The notes: a model not told the origin generated them from the letters alone. DNA of 32,500 bases from Lobosporangium transversale (GCF_002105155.1 NW_019029071.1:1-32500); one strand, 5' to 3'. Shown: positions 1-10,020, counted from the stretch's first letter. Program-made: numbers and translations.

Positions 1-240
1 TGCTTGAAGAGAAACCGATCAAACCTCGGAGAAAAGTGACAATGTCACATTCCTCCGTTCCATGGTCCCAGGCGACATACACGTCAAGCTTAAAGCTTAG
101 GAGCTCGTTATCAACAACGATCAGAGTGTTAAGGCAACACCTAGATATTTAAAACATGCGGGACAGTGTGTCATAAAAACTCACATCAATACCGCATATG
201 CAGGAGGACCGCCGAGGTTCAAGCATGAAGAAAAGAGTCG
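1..240 (+). repeat. Direct copy of 10348-10587 (CRN 3'-end relic)
   Basis: This stretch matches 10348-10587 without indels, with one substitution (T at 218, C at 10565). Identity stops abruptly after 240/10587. The window begins inside the repeat, so its upstream end is unseen. It derives from the nuclease-domain end of a CRN gene: read across frames it keeps the motif series VPGDIHVKLK and NTAYAGG, matching VPGNVYDDFK and EAAYSGG in the CRN gene at 4887-7330. It has an in-frame stop and frame changes, so it is not functional coding sequence. The near-identity implies a recent duplication, or possibly an assembly artefact. Confidence 0.93.
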
Positions 241-503
241 CTGGCTATGAATTTGAATTCGAGGTAAGTGTTGCATTTATATTATAAAGTCTAGTTCATT
301 GCTTGAGAGCATATAATAAAGAAAAAGCTGGACATTTGTACGTTAACTCTAGTCTTTGAAGACGCGCGTATTGAGAATGGACTTAATAATATTGTTGTTG
401 TTCAAGCCGCAAAGCACTATAAAGTTGATCCTGAATCCAGAGATCTGAGCCTGAAGAGAAAGGGCGTGATGTTTTGGTTTCCAGCACGTGCTGGAAGAAA
501 ACG
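241..503 (+). other. Unassigned sequence beyond the duplication breakpoint
   Basis: The sequence here is unrelated to what follows the other copy at 10588. An open stretch from about 352 to 537 reads as a globular-looking peptide (FEDARIENGLNNIVVVQAAK and onward) ending in the tandem repeat. A good donor (GTAAGT, just after 252) and an acceptor-like CTAG near 350 flank a possible intron, but joining them does not keep the frame from the ATG at 225. I do not recognise the peptide. It may be a fragment of another gene joined at the breakpoint. Confidence 0.3.
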
Positions 504-690
504 AGCACAAACCTATTGCCCATACAGCACAAGCTGATTGCCCATACAGCACAAGCTGATTGCCCAAACAGCGCGAACCTGTTCTGAAACAGCATGAACC
601 TGTTCTGAAACAGCACAAACCTTTTCTAAAACAGCGCGAACCTGTTCTGAAAACAGCACAAACCTATTGCACAAACAGCGCTAACCTGAA
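504..690 (+). repeat. Minisatellite, ~21-22 bp unit, about 8 imperfect copies
   Basis: The array repeats units of the type AAACAGCGCGAACCTGTTCTG, with variants such as CCCATACAGCACAAGCTGATTG. Units vary in length by one or two bases, so no long reading frame is conserved, and the open frames across it are by-products of the repeat. It lies about 260 bases from the duplication breakpoint. Confidence 0.85.
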
Positions 691-760
691 GAAAAAGCAT
701 ACAGGCTTAAAAAAATCCACAATCATTTGCATGCATAACAGGCTTCTTCTCTTTTCGCAC

Positions 761-834
761 TACCATTACCATTGCCATTACCATTACCATTGCCATTACC
801 ATTACCATTGCCATTGTCATTCTCATTCTCATTC
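761..834 (+). repeat. Hexamer microsatellite (CCATTA/CCATTG)
   Basis: Imperfect tandem CATTAC/CATTGC units degrade at the 3' end into CATTCT units. No gene is associated with it. Confidence 0.85.
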
Positions 835-1386
835 AATTCTCAGAGAACCTTCTGCATCATCCCTATAAACACGCTTAATACCACGAACAGTTGACAGATT
901 AACTTTATTTGTCTGATCTTGTCTCACAAAGCGGCCATGTACTTTAATAATTCAGTAAATGCTCGGCATCTCTGCCTCTGCTTTCTCTTTATTACTAATG
1001 TTGACTATATATAGTCAAAGCCAACTTCTACTTCCATAGCTAGGCTTCTATATCTCTATATCTCAAAGATCTTAAAGACCAATAATCATCGTCTGTGACG
1101 CCAAGTAACACTGATACAATTGTACTAGATTCTTCTCTTGCAACAGCCTTCGCAAAGAGACAAAGGGAACAATCTTTAAATATGTTGAGCCCATTTACTC
1201 AATCCACATAAAACAGTTTGTTCCCCTCGTGGAGGAGAGAACCCTCGATATACGATAAAACTTTTTTTGTCCATATTCCTGTTTTGTTTAATAAAGTTTT
1301 TTCTGTTCTCATGCTCCCACTTTCCATTCCTCTTCCTGAATCAGTCTGCCTGACCTTGAAACGCAATTCCTTTTTTTTATTCAACG
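835..1386. other. Intergenic, no gene recognised
   Basis: This is AT-rich sequence without a convincing coding stretch or repeat. The reverse-strand open frame here overlaps the acidic repeat of the next segment and is explained by it. Confidence 0.5.
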
Positions 1387-2240
1387 ATGAATGATAAGAG
1401 TGAGAATTTCTTGTTTGACAAAGAGCATGGCGAAGAGTATGACGAAGAGTATGACGAAGAGTATGGCGAAGAAAATAACGACGACTTTGATGAATATCAC
1501 TCATTCAACCAGGAAGTCAGAAAATCTAGACGAAGACCCTACTTTCAACGAGAGTAGGTGCGAATTCGAGACTGACGATGATTACAGCGGGTTTTCTGGA
1601 AGGCGATCGCCTGTAAGTCTATACCTTTGACTCTTAGTTGCTAGTTAATACTTGATATCCGTTGCTTCGAACCTTGTTACTGACTTCTTCCGTACGCGTC
1701 AATGCTTCTGTAGTCAGAGAGCCTCATCGACCGACGCGCCCAGCGGCAAGCGCAGGCGAAGTGTGATATATGGCGTCGTGGTCAGGACAGACACGAACAA
1801 GAGCAAGTTGATGTTTACCAAAGCAACGATATTGACCATTCTGGCGGAGAATACAATGTCTTGGGCGTGAAGACGCGCGAAGGGCGTTCAAGGTCTATGT
1901 TCGAGGAAGTGCAAACACGCCAGTTGCCCCAAGTGACTTCAAGAAGCGAAGCCAGCGTCGCCGCCAGTAGCATCAGGTCTGCCCAAGCCAAACGAGGATA
2001 TCCTAAGACTCCTTCTCCTCCAACAAATCAGGGACTGCCTATTCAACCTGCCAGACCTAGGTCATTCCTACGTTCAATCTCAGCATCCCATGTTCTTGGC
2101 TCACCCTCTACATCCACATTATGCGCTCCGCGACAATCCCCACTACCACCGCTACAAAGGGCCGAGAGCTTTCATTATTATCGCAGTCCACAGCCTAGGT
2201 CTTATCTCCTCAGTTACTTCATCGTACTCTGGACGGCATA
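1387..2240 (+). pseudogene. Decayed coding-like region, acidic then Ser/Pro-rich; identity unknown
   Basis: An ATG at 1387 opens a frame rich in Glu, Asp and Tyr (repeats of DEEY) that stops at about 1553. A second frame carries an acidic segment up to a consensus donor GTAAGT at about 1615, with a possible acceptor near 1710. It is followed by SSTDAPSGKRRR in one frame and, from 1861 to 2238, a disordered-looking Ser/Pro/Arg-rich stretch. The pieces lie in different frames. The region could be the degenerate N-terminal part of the transposase downstream or of an unrelated low-complexity gene. I see no recognisable domain. Confidence 0.3.
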
Positions 2241-2639
2241 GAGATATGCATGGCGTTCAGCCCAAGTCGCCCATCTCCTGCACCAGACCTCTCGGGCATC
2301 TTCATCGTCCTCCTCTTTTCGTGGACTTCCTCAGATCTCACGGGATTTAGCCTATCCTTTATCTTTTGACAACCCATAAGCAACCCTGCTTGCAGCTGAA
2401 GCTGAAGCTTTGGAGCAGCGTCGACCTAACCTACGTACCAGTCATGGAGCATCGGAGACATGGTACACGCTATATGAATCGCTTGAACTTGGCGTTTTAC
2501 CTTCGCCCGAACGGTGCGACGACGCGCCCGCCTCACAAAAGCCTTTGGCACAAGTCCCAATACATAAGTCCATACGCAAGTCTAGTATCCTTGGACATTT
2601 CTATAATACAGATGCATCTGGCTTCTTCGAATGCCAGTT

Positions 2640-4030
2640 AAGAACAGTCTCGGGGTAAAGTGTGGCATAAAGTACAAGAAGTTAGGGGCGGCAGATCACG
2701 AAAAAACATCTCCTCAAAAACCACTCCACAATATATGAAGCTGTGCAGGAATTTCGCCTCTATCAAGGCATGGTCCAGAATGTCAAGTCGTCGAAAGATC
2801 AAGATGATGATGATGATGAGCCCCCTAGACCACAGGGGAACTTCGAAGTGGCTAGAGAGGGATTTGTTCTTACGACTATGAAGAGCCACTTCCGTATGAA
2901 CAACAGTTCTTCGAGAAATTACTTTTAAGGCTTATCGCCGACAACGGAGCGACCTTCAAAATAATTGGCTCGGATTCTTTCAAGGCAATATGTTTGCAAC
3001 TTAATCCATTATACGTAATTCCAAGCACAGACGCTATCCAATCAAACATGGATTTAAGTGTAATGCATATGTGGAGGCAAATCGAGATACATCACTGATC
3101 GTAAAATTCAAGGCGCAATCACAGCGGATAGTTGGACAAGCGGTGATCAAAGGAAGTTCTTTGGAGTAACATTTCACTTTCTAACACATGACTTTCAGCC
3201 GGCTTCAGTTGTGATTGGCATGGAACGAGTCCAAGGCCCTCAATTGGCAGAAGTCCTATTGGAAAAGCTTGGTAAGAATATCATAGCTTTAGCTCTGTCG
3301 GTTTACTGCCTGTTTGAGACCTATGTAAATAACACTTTTATTCCTGGAATTTGTTCTATAGAACGTGTAGTCGCAAGATGGAATTTGGAAGGGCATTTGA
3401 TCTGTGCAACAACGGATCAAGGGTCGAACATAAAAAGAGCCATACAGCTTTATAATCTAAAGAAGAGTATTACCTGGCTTCCCTGTTTTTCCCATGTAAT
3501 ACAGCTGTGTATCAATAAGGCATTGGAACGAAGTTCTGGAGCTAAGGCGGTGATGGAAAAATGCCAAAAGATCTCAACCTTCTTCAGAAGCTCCAGTCTT
3601 GCTATGGATCTGCTTAACAATCAGCGTAGCAAAACTGCTTACAACGAATGTCACGCGATGGAACTCAAAATTCAACATGGCAGCAAGGGTGCTTGAAGTT
3701 TCAGAAGCAATTACAGCGGTCTATCAATTAATGAGGGCAGGATCCAAAGACGAAAAGCTCAAGGCTGCGGAGCTCGGGCGGCACCTCCTTGTCGAGGGAG
3801 AGATCACGCCCTTTCTCTTCAGGCTCAGATCTCTGCTTCTATCATGCACAAGTGTGACTTGCATTGCCAAGCTCTTTTTTTTTTTAACGTACAATGGTAT
3901 GAAGCTTGGGAGTTTTTTGGGTCTTCAAGGAGTATGTGATGAGCATAAAGGGTTGTATGGTGCACAGGCACAACATCTTAATAACATGATCAACTCAAGA
4001 GAATGTGTCAATGTTCCTTCAAAAAGCTGA
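2640..4030 (+). pseudogene. Degenerate hAT-family transposase
   Basis: The sequence reads as a hAT transposase spread over three frames. Frame one (about 2873-3098) has LPYEQQFFEKLL and NPLYVIPSTDA, the region before the RNase-H-like core; it ends at a TGA at 3096. Frame two (about 3095-3640) has ITADSWTSGDQRKFFGVTFH, the first catalytic Asp region of hAT, and then TTDQGSN with PCFSHVIQLCINKAL, the region of the second Asp. An in-frame 90 bp GT-AG intron (3272-3361) interrupts this frame. Frame three has TRWNS (3653-3667), a hAT signature, and continues to about 4030. SRGKVWHKVQEV with GGRSRK near 2650 could be a BED-finger remnant. I saw no clear C-terminal dimerisation domain, terminal inverted repeats or 8 bp target duplication. 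The element is dead. Confidence 0.8.
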
Positions 4031-4608
4031 ATGGCCTATATGAGGAATGAACAAATATTGACAGGGTATATTGCCTCTGTTGCACAAGCAATGATAATAA
4101 ACAGCCATTTTATGCAGGGATCCCATATAACACCGCACATATTGTATGTTAACGATTGTCTTTATAGTAGTCCACTTAACTTTCAGTGGACATTCTAACA
4201 ACAGTCCTGCACCGTTCTCCGGGGCTCAATTACAATAGAAGCTTTTAAGGCTATCACAAACTGTAATCAAAGTTGTATTAAAGTAAAAGCGGAAAAAGTG
4301 ATCAGTTGACATCTGACAAATTCAAATTTATAATCCTTTTCAAATGTCCCCTTCAATGATCATTTCAGTCCTCCTGGGGAGCAAGTAGAGTGTGAACAAA
4401 CGTTTATCTGAGGGACATGGAAAATGAGAAATGAGTTCTTTGCGCACTAAAGATTGTCACGTCACAATGACCCAGAAAATGGCACGTGGCTGATTTGAAA
4501 AAATATTTTCTCACACATCGCCTAACCTTAAAATAAAGGATCAATTGCAATTGTCGCTCCTTTCTTTCCTTTGCTTCACTTCATTTTTGCACTCTCCTTC
4601 TTCCTTTA

Positions 4609-4641
<33 letters not shown>

Positions 4642-4886
4642 CACTTTTTTCATATTTCACCTCAGTTCTACTCCCGCCGATTTTGCTCTTTTATTTATTC
4701 CAAGCCTTCATCTATTGTCTTTCCTTTCCTTTCCTTTCCTTTCCTTTTTTTTGCCTTACACATTTTTCATTTTTGTTTTCATACAGCGACCACGAGTGTG
4801 AAAGAGTAGAGAATATACCTTTGCCTATTTAACCATCATTCTCCCTGCATTTCAACCACACTCAGTTCCACTCATCTTAATTTTTA
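4031..4886 (+). other. Intergenic; pyrimidine-rich region upstream of the CRN gene
   Basis: 4031-4540 shows no gene. 4545-4800 is strongly C/T-rich, with a T run at 4612-4640 and four to five TTTCC repeats at about 4720-4745. Such a tract directly before the ATG at 4887 fits a fungal promoter or 5' leader, but no specific site is identifiable. Open frames across it are Phe/Ser-rich low complexity. Confidence 0.45.
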
Positions 4887-7330
4887 ATGGCCACCACAAG
4901 GAGCCAAGCACAAAAAAAAATGACTGCAAATAAGCCTGAGGATACCTCCACACTCAATAAACGAAAAAGAGTAAACCAGCACCCACAACGAAAAAAGCGC
5001 GCCATCCCACTGCTGCTGCTGAACTGCGTTGTCGAGGGAGAAGCAACGTCGTTCCCAGTAGAGATTTTCTGCGATAAATCGGTCGGGATGCTCAAGCAAG
5101 CCATCAAAGCAGAGAAAGCCAATGCATTTAAGGATATTGACGCTGACCAGCTCACCCTCTACAAGGTCTCCATCCCTGACAAAGGCGAGGCCATCTTTGA
5201 GTCAGAAATCGAGTCGAAAGAGGCTCTCCACCCGCGTCAAGGAGCTTGGGGACATATTCAATTCCGAACTTCCAGAGAAAACTATCCATGTTTTTGTCAA
5301 GCCACCACAGCGAGGTATGTATTTGGCTCTTGATGGACTGATTGTTGATATTTTCAGCTGATGAAGCTTGGTTTATATCTTAAACGGCCATGTGCATAAT
5401 ATCACCATTTGGTTTGTGTCTTGATAACTCAACGTTCTTTCTAATTATTCGCTTTTGATACTTAGCTCAGAAAAGAAAACAAGATGGAGATGCTGGTGAG
5501 TGCTTTTGGCCGAGAACCTGGTTATTGATCAATTTTAGAGTGATATGCAATAAATCAAGAATATTAACTTTGATCACTCTATCTCCTTTATCAGAGTCAC
5601 CCTCTAAAAAAGCTCGTCCAAGTATAAGTAGCAGAGGTACTCTTAGGGATGCGATTACAGAAGCGGGGCTTGTAACGAAAGGGATAGTGAATGGTAGGCC
5701 TGTCCTCTCGCCTCTCAACTCGAAAGAGAGGGTCAAGGTGCTTTCGTACATGGGGGAGGAGTTATCAGGAGATAGTATTTACTACAGCATTGTTAGCGTG
5801 GCTTGCGAGCTCCGAAATTCTGGTGGTATCAAGGGTTCCAAAATATTGACTGCCCCTGAGGGTCGTGTCTTCCCTATTGCTAAAACAAGGCATCTTTATA
5901 TCAGAGAAGAATATGAAAAGCTTTATGACCATATTACATCCAGGTTAAGTACCCCTCATGAAACTGGTTTGAACCGACTCTTTGTCACTGGAACACCTGG
6001 AATTGGGAAGTCAGCCTTTTTGGTCTATTTTGCCATCCGCCTCCTTGCCGAACACGATGAGGAAAATCCACCGATTATTATTTTCCAAGATAAGCAGCAT
6101 GACAGATGTTATGTTTATGGAGGAACAACTTGCCAACGTAAAGGGAATACAACGATGTTCGAAGATTTCCTTGCTCGACCTGAAACGTGGTACTTAGTTG
6201 ATAGTAGTGAGAACCCTCTACCAGATCAAGCCAGGACGATATTTGCGGCATCACCAAAAACTCTCAATGAGCAGTACGGTGAATTCGCCAAGGAAACTGC
6301 ACGCTTTAGCTACTATCACATGTCACTCTGGAGTTTGGACGAGCTTAAAGAATGTAGAGCCAATGTAGAGTATTATCATCTAGTGGATGAAGAATTTTTG
6401 GAGGAGCTTTTTTACAAGTTGGGGGGAGTACCAAGACAGGTCCTACAGGCCCCAGCCTTTTCACTATCCATGGATCAAGAAAATATTAAGGAAGCTAGAA
6501 AAAGTGCGTTTTCCCGCGTCAAGGCGGCCATTGACACACTCGAGAAGCCAGCAGATCTTGTAAGCCTCTTTGCACAAGGAAAAGATGCGAGTGCATTTAG
6601 TGGTCGTTTACTCCATAGAGTCCCCACTTCTGACCATCTCGACTTCTACCTGGTGTGGGCATCTCGTTGGGTCGAATCACAGATTATGGACAAAATAAAA
6701 GATAACACTTGGGTCGATGTATTGGCGAAACTTGTCAAAGGCGGAGAGGATATAGCTAAAGGCCCGGTGTTTGAAATCTATGCTCATCACTTATTTCGAC
6801 GTGGTGATATTAGATTTCCCTTTAGGGATCTCCAGTCAGGCGAAACAGGATTTCTTGATTTTCCAGCAAATCCAGAAGTGGTGTTTTTCCGGACTCCAGA
6901 GGAATTATCAGGGCTCACTCAAGCAGCTGACAAGTTGTTTGTACCAGCACATTCTAAATTTCCGTGCATTGATTTTGCATTGGGACCCAACAAGCTATTT
7001 CAAGTCACAGTAGCAGGGAAGCATTCAATCAAGCAAGCACCATTCAAGGAGATAATTGATTGTATTACTGGACCCTGCTTGAAGGGAGACCAATCAAAGT
7101 TGAAGGGAGACCAATCAAAGTCGAAGGGAAGTGACGATACCATTTTCCTCTATTTTGCGGTGCCAGGAAACGTATATGACGATTTTAAAGTTCAGAAGTT
7201 TCGTACCCTCGAAGGTTGGATTGCCGAGAAAACACCTGAATGCGTAAAAGATGTGAGACAGCGTGTTATAAAAATCGACACCGAAGCTGCATATTCAGGA
7301 GGATCAGCCGGTACGAATCTGAAGAATTAA
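4887..7330 (+). CDS. Crinkler (CRN)-family protein: ubiquitin-like N-terminus, P-loop NTPase, REase-like nuclease; frameshift in exon 1
   Basis: Three exons fit: 4887-5314, 5466-5495 and 5595-7330, with GT-AG introns; exon 2 is only 30 bp. Phase closes if one base is discounted near 5225-5238, where the frame moves by one (EALHP in one frame, then RVKELGDIF in the next). That implies about 730 aa. A basic leader (KRKRV and RKKRA, about residues 25-40) looks like a nuclear localisation signal and no signal peptide is seen. The CRN ubiquitin-like domain follows (about 41-140; motifs LKQAIKAEK, LTLYKVSIP, TIHVFVKPP). The NTPase has Walker A GTPGIGKS (about 285-292), Walker B YLVDSSE and the GGVPR motif. 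The C-terminal segment (FEIYAHH, IDFALGPNK, FQVT) fits the REase-fold nuclease of NTPase-REase CRNs, also found in trypanosome RHS proteins. Established for the family: nuclear-acting effectors proposed to cut DNA. Inferred: this copy makes no full protein unless the frameshift is a sequencing error. Confidence 0.85.
7079..7120 (+). repeat. 21 bp in-frame tandem duplication inside the CRN coding sequence
   Basis: Two copies of TTGAAGGGAGACCAATCAAAG (the first beginning CTTGAAGG) sit head to tail and encode LKGDQSK twice, followed by SKGSD. The paralogous relic at 10348 has a single equivalent (LEEKPIK), so this looks like a local expansion that adds a charged loop within the nuclease domain without disturbing the frame. 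Confidence 0.8.
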
Positions 7331-8344
7331 ATCGAATACCAATCAAGTGGATGAAATTTTGTCTTTTTTAAAAAAAGCATTATACCCGTTCCTTGAGAAT
7401 TTTTTTACAATGGCTCATTCTTTATGAATGAAGCCATCATCATCCACTTACCTTTTAGACGAATAGATAGAGCGGTTTAATCCGTCCTGCCTTCTACTGG
7501 GGCATATAGAACTTTATAAAGCTTCCTGTGATCATCATGCGATCTTGTGTGCAAGAAAGGGCAGATTTTTGTGATACTATTATCAAAGAGTTTTGTAAAA
7601 ACGGATAGAGATGAAGAATCCTGTGGAGAACCCAGTGAGAGTCTGATGATGAGACCCAAAACCATATTATTATCACCAGGACAGCTGGCATAGGAAATTA
7701 TCCTTTCTCATATGCTTTGTCATCTGGATGCTTGCCACTTGCGGAAGGCCTATCAATTATCATCATCCAGGGCGCCAGAACGTTTAACCAGGAGCTAGGA
7801 TGACAGCTCCGCTCTAAAGACATAAATGTCGTTTTAGCCCCATGGTGCGTGCACGGGATGGCAACCTGTGATCAATGAGATCATATTTGTTGTATGTTCG
7901 GCCAATTCAGTGTCAGTATGTGAAGACGGTGCGTCTGAATCTCTAGGCGTCCAGGGACATGGAATAAAAAAACATCAAGAATGTGGCCAAGGCTGCCACG
8001 CGCTTGACCGGTAAAATGTGATACAATATTAGATTGTGTCGTCAATATATTCATAGTTCTCGGTATATTAATGCTACATGCTGTTGAGGGCATCAATCTC
8101 GCCAGAATCATCCCCTCTCACATCAATTACCTTGGGAGCCATGCTAGACGGATGGGAGATTAGGAGGAAAAGGTCCTTGATGTCTGGGATATCCACGCTT
8201 GTTTATAATCTCACCAAATGTTCTGTGTCTTGCGTTCATAGGCGGTTAATCGCAGTTTGGTTTTCGTATACCCCTTGAAGAACGTAAGCAAAAATGCCTT
8301 TATGTTTTATATTTGATGCTCATCAATTTACCCTTTTTACTTGT
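7331..8344. other. CRN 3' flank and unassigned sequence
   Basis: 7331-7490 is related to 10585-10733, beyond the CRN 3' relic (shared ATCAAGTG, ATTTTGTCTT, TTTATGAA, GCCATCA, ATCCACTT, CGGT/TTTAATC), so duplication included the CRN 3' flank. 7500-8344 holds no gene I can name. It may contain heavily decayed upstream parts of the pseudogene that becomes readable from about 8345, since short open segments such as LARIIPSHINYL occur near 8090. Confidence 0.5.
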
Positions 8345-10020
8345 CCGAAGGTAGAATGACGCCTAGCCAATGGATGCTATTGCAAGTGTGTCCACAGGTC
8401 CTTGGAGAAGTTCATTGAGGAAACTCGGTTCCATCCAGGACAGATTTATTCCTAGCGCTCTTCACAAAAGTAGCAGAATTACTTGGTGGAGTTGGCTTTA
8501 ATTGCCTTGACAAGCTCCTGCAAGATTGGTTCGACAATCTAATCAGGGTCCTTTCGGAGCGGCATCAAGGCAACTCTATGTTTTTGGTTATTTTGAACGA
8601 GACGCAGGATATGGGGAGGGGAGGCTAAATACCAGTTTATTAATAACGACAACACTAAGCGACCAATATTATCAGCATTCTTTCATGGATTGGAGGGTTT
8701 ATCAGAGGATTTACTACAAATCTGCATAGTTCCTTGCGGGATAGGCTTTTGTATTTATGATCCTGCTTGGGTTAAGAGAACTGGCAAAGCTTCAAGGAAT
8801 ATCGAGAAGTTCTCGATGACTCGAGGTTCAAGAGTGCAGTATCGTTTCCTAGATGGGATAATCAAGCAAAAGTCCGGACATACTTCAAAACACTTGTACG
8901 ATATTTGGAGAAACAAGGTTCCTCAAGCTCTGCATCAAAGCTGAGAGGCCATTTTAATGATCAAGCAATCGAGATGCTATATACTTGGTCCTGTGGTCGT
9001 CTCCGTCCAATGATCACTATAATAGAAAACCTCATTGGACGTGCCGACGCAGGCCTTTGGAAGCAAGAAATCAAGGGCCTGGTGTGGTCGCTCACTGATC
9101 CAGGATATAAAGAATCTGGTAACCTATGCCATGAGTAATCTAGGATTCTGAAGCGTATTAACAAAGGGGATGCAGGAATTAAAACCAGTGTCGACATCAG
9201 GGAAACCTTCGGTCGAGCCGTAAAGAATAGATTACTATATAGTAAAGACTTGATATTGGAGTACAATGAGCCTGTTCCGGTCGAGGCTTCGTTTGCTCGA
9301 ACTGTCGTTAATCAAAGGAAGAAGGAATTTACGATTGTCGTTGAGCCAATGGCATTTAACATATTTGAAGTGGATGACCCTGGATTGGTTAAATTGGTTA
9401 ACAGTGTGTTACTAGATGCCCACTACGTCTGGCACAAAGGGCACACATTTTGAGTATTTCAGTCCCGCTTTGTTTAATTTCAATCTTCCAGAATTATAAC
9501 AATGAACGAATTCTTGGATACTCACTGTAACAAAGACTCAATACATGAATCCAAGTTAATCTCGCTTTTTTTTTTTTGTTTCCAAAAGAGAACCTGTCTG
9601 GACCAGATATCGTCTTTGTATTAGAATCGGAGGGTAAATATTATCCTGTTTCCGTACAGTCAAAAATCGGCGATAAGGTCAAGAATTAAGGATGCCCATA
9701 ATACAACTTGCCATAATTGCATCAAAGAACACCTCTCATCACCGTCTTCTCTCGGCTTTTGCTCGAATGACATATCCTTGTTGCTGTTGTTTAGGCCTTA
9801 CTTATCACGTTGGCTTATCATATTGCCTTATCACGAACAGGGTGGTTATTCAGTAGCTAAAGTCAAAGAAGCCCCTGTCATCAAAGACAAACGAATAGAA
9901 ACGACGTATTCAATATTAGCTTGTTGAACAGCGGATCAAATAAAGGAAAAAGTGAGTCGACTCAAGCGGAGGACGACAAGCCCAGTAGGCCAAGCAGGGA
10001 TAAGGGACCAAGGAAAAAGT
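8345..10020 (+). pseudogene. Second CRN-type NTPase/REase gene, decayed
   Basis: Successive segments in shifting frames read like one CRN-associated NTPase-nuclease of a different subtype from the 4887 gene. MTPSQWMLLQVCP starts at about 8352. Next is MFLVILNETQD (about 8578), a Walker B-like motif in which the expected DETQ is NETQ. ICIVPCGIGFCIYDPAW follows at 8709-8768, GRLRPMITIIE at about 8996, and PVPVEASFARTVV with DDPGLVKL at 9268-9390. Last is GPDIVFVL followed by YYPVSVQSK (about 9598-9665), the spacing of a PD-(D/E)XK nuclease core with Gln before Lys. In-frame stops, several frame changes and some introns interrupt it. No P-loop or CRN N-terminal domain was found upstream. Assignment rests on recalled family motifs. 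Confidence 0.65.

Noticed and set aside
504..690. CRISPR-like array
   Set aside because: The units are contiguous, without spacers, and vary in length; the genome is eukaryotic. It is a minisatellite.
1199..1504. Reverse-strand 101-codon frame with RHTL repeats
   Set aside because: It is the antisense shadow of the acidic DEEY-coding repeat on the + strand.
4877..5155. Reverse-strand frames opposite the CRN N-terminal domain
   Set aside because: The + strand carries the Crinkler motifs and splice sites; the reverse frames are shadows.
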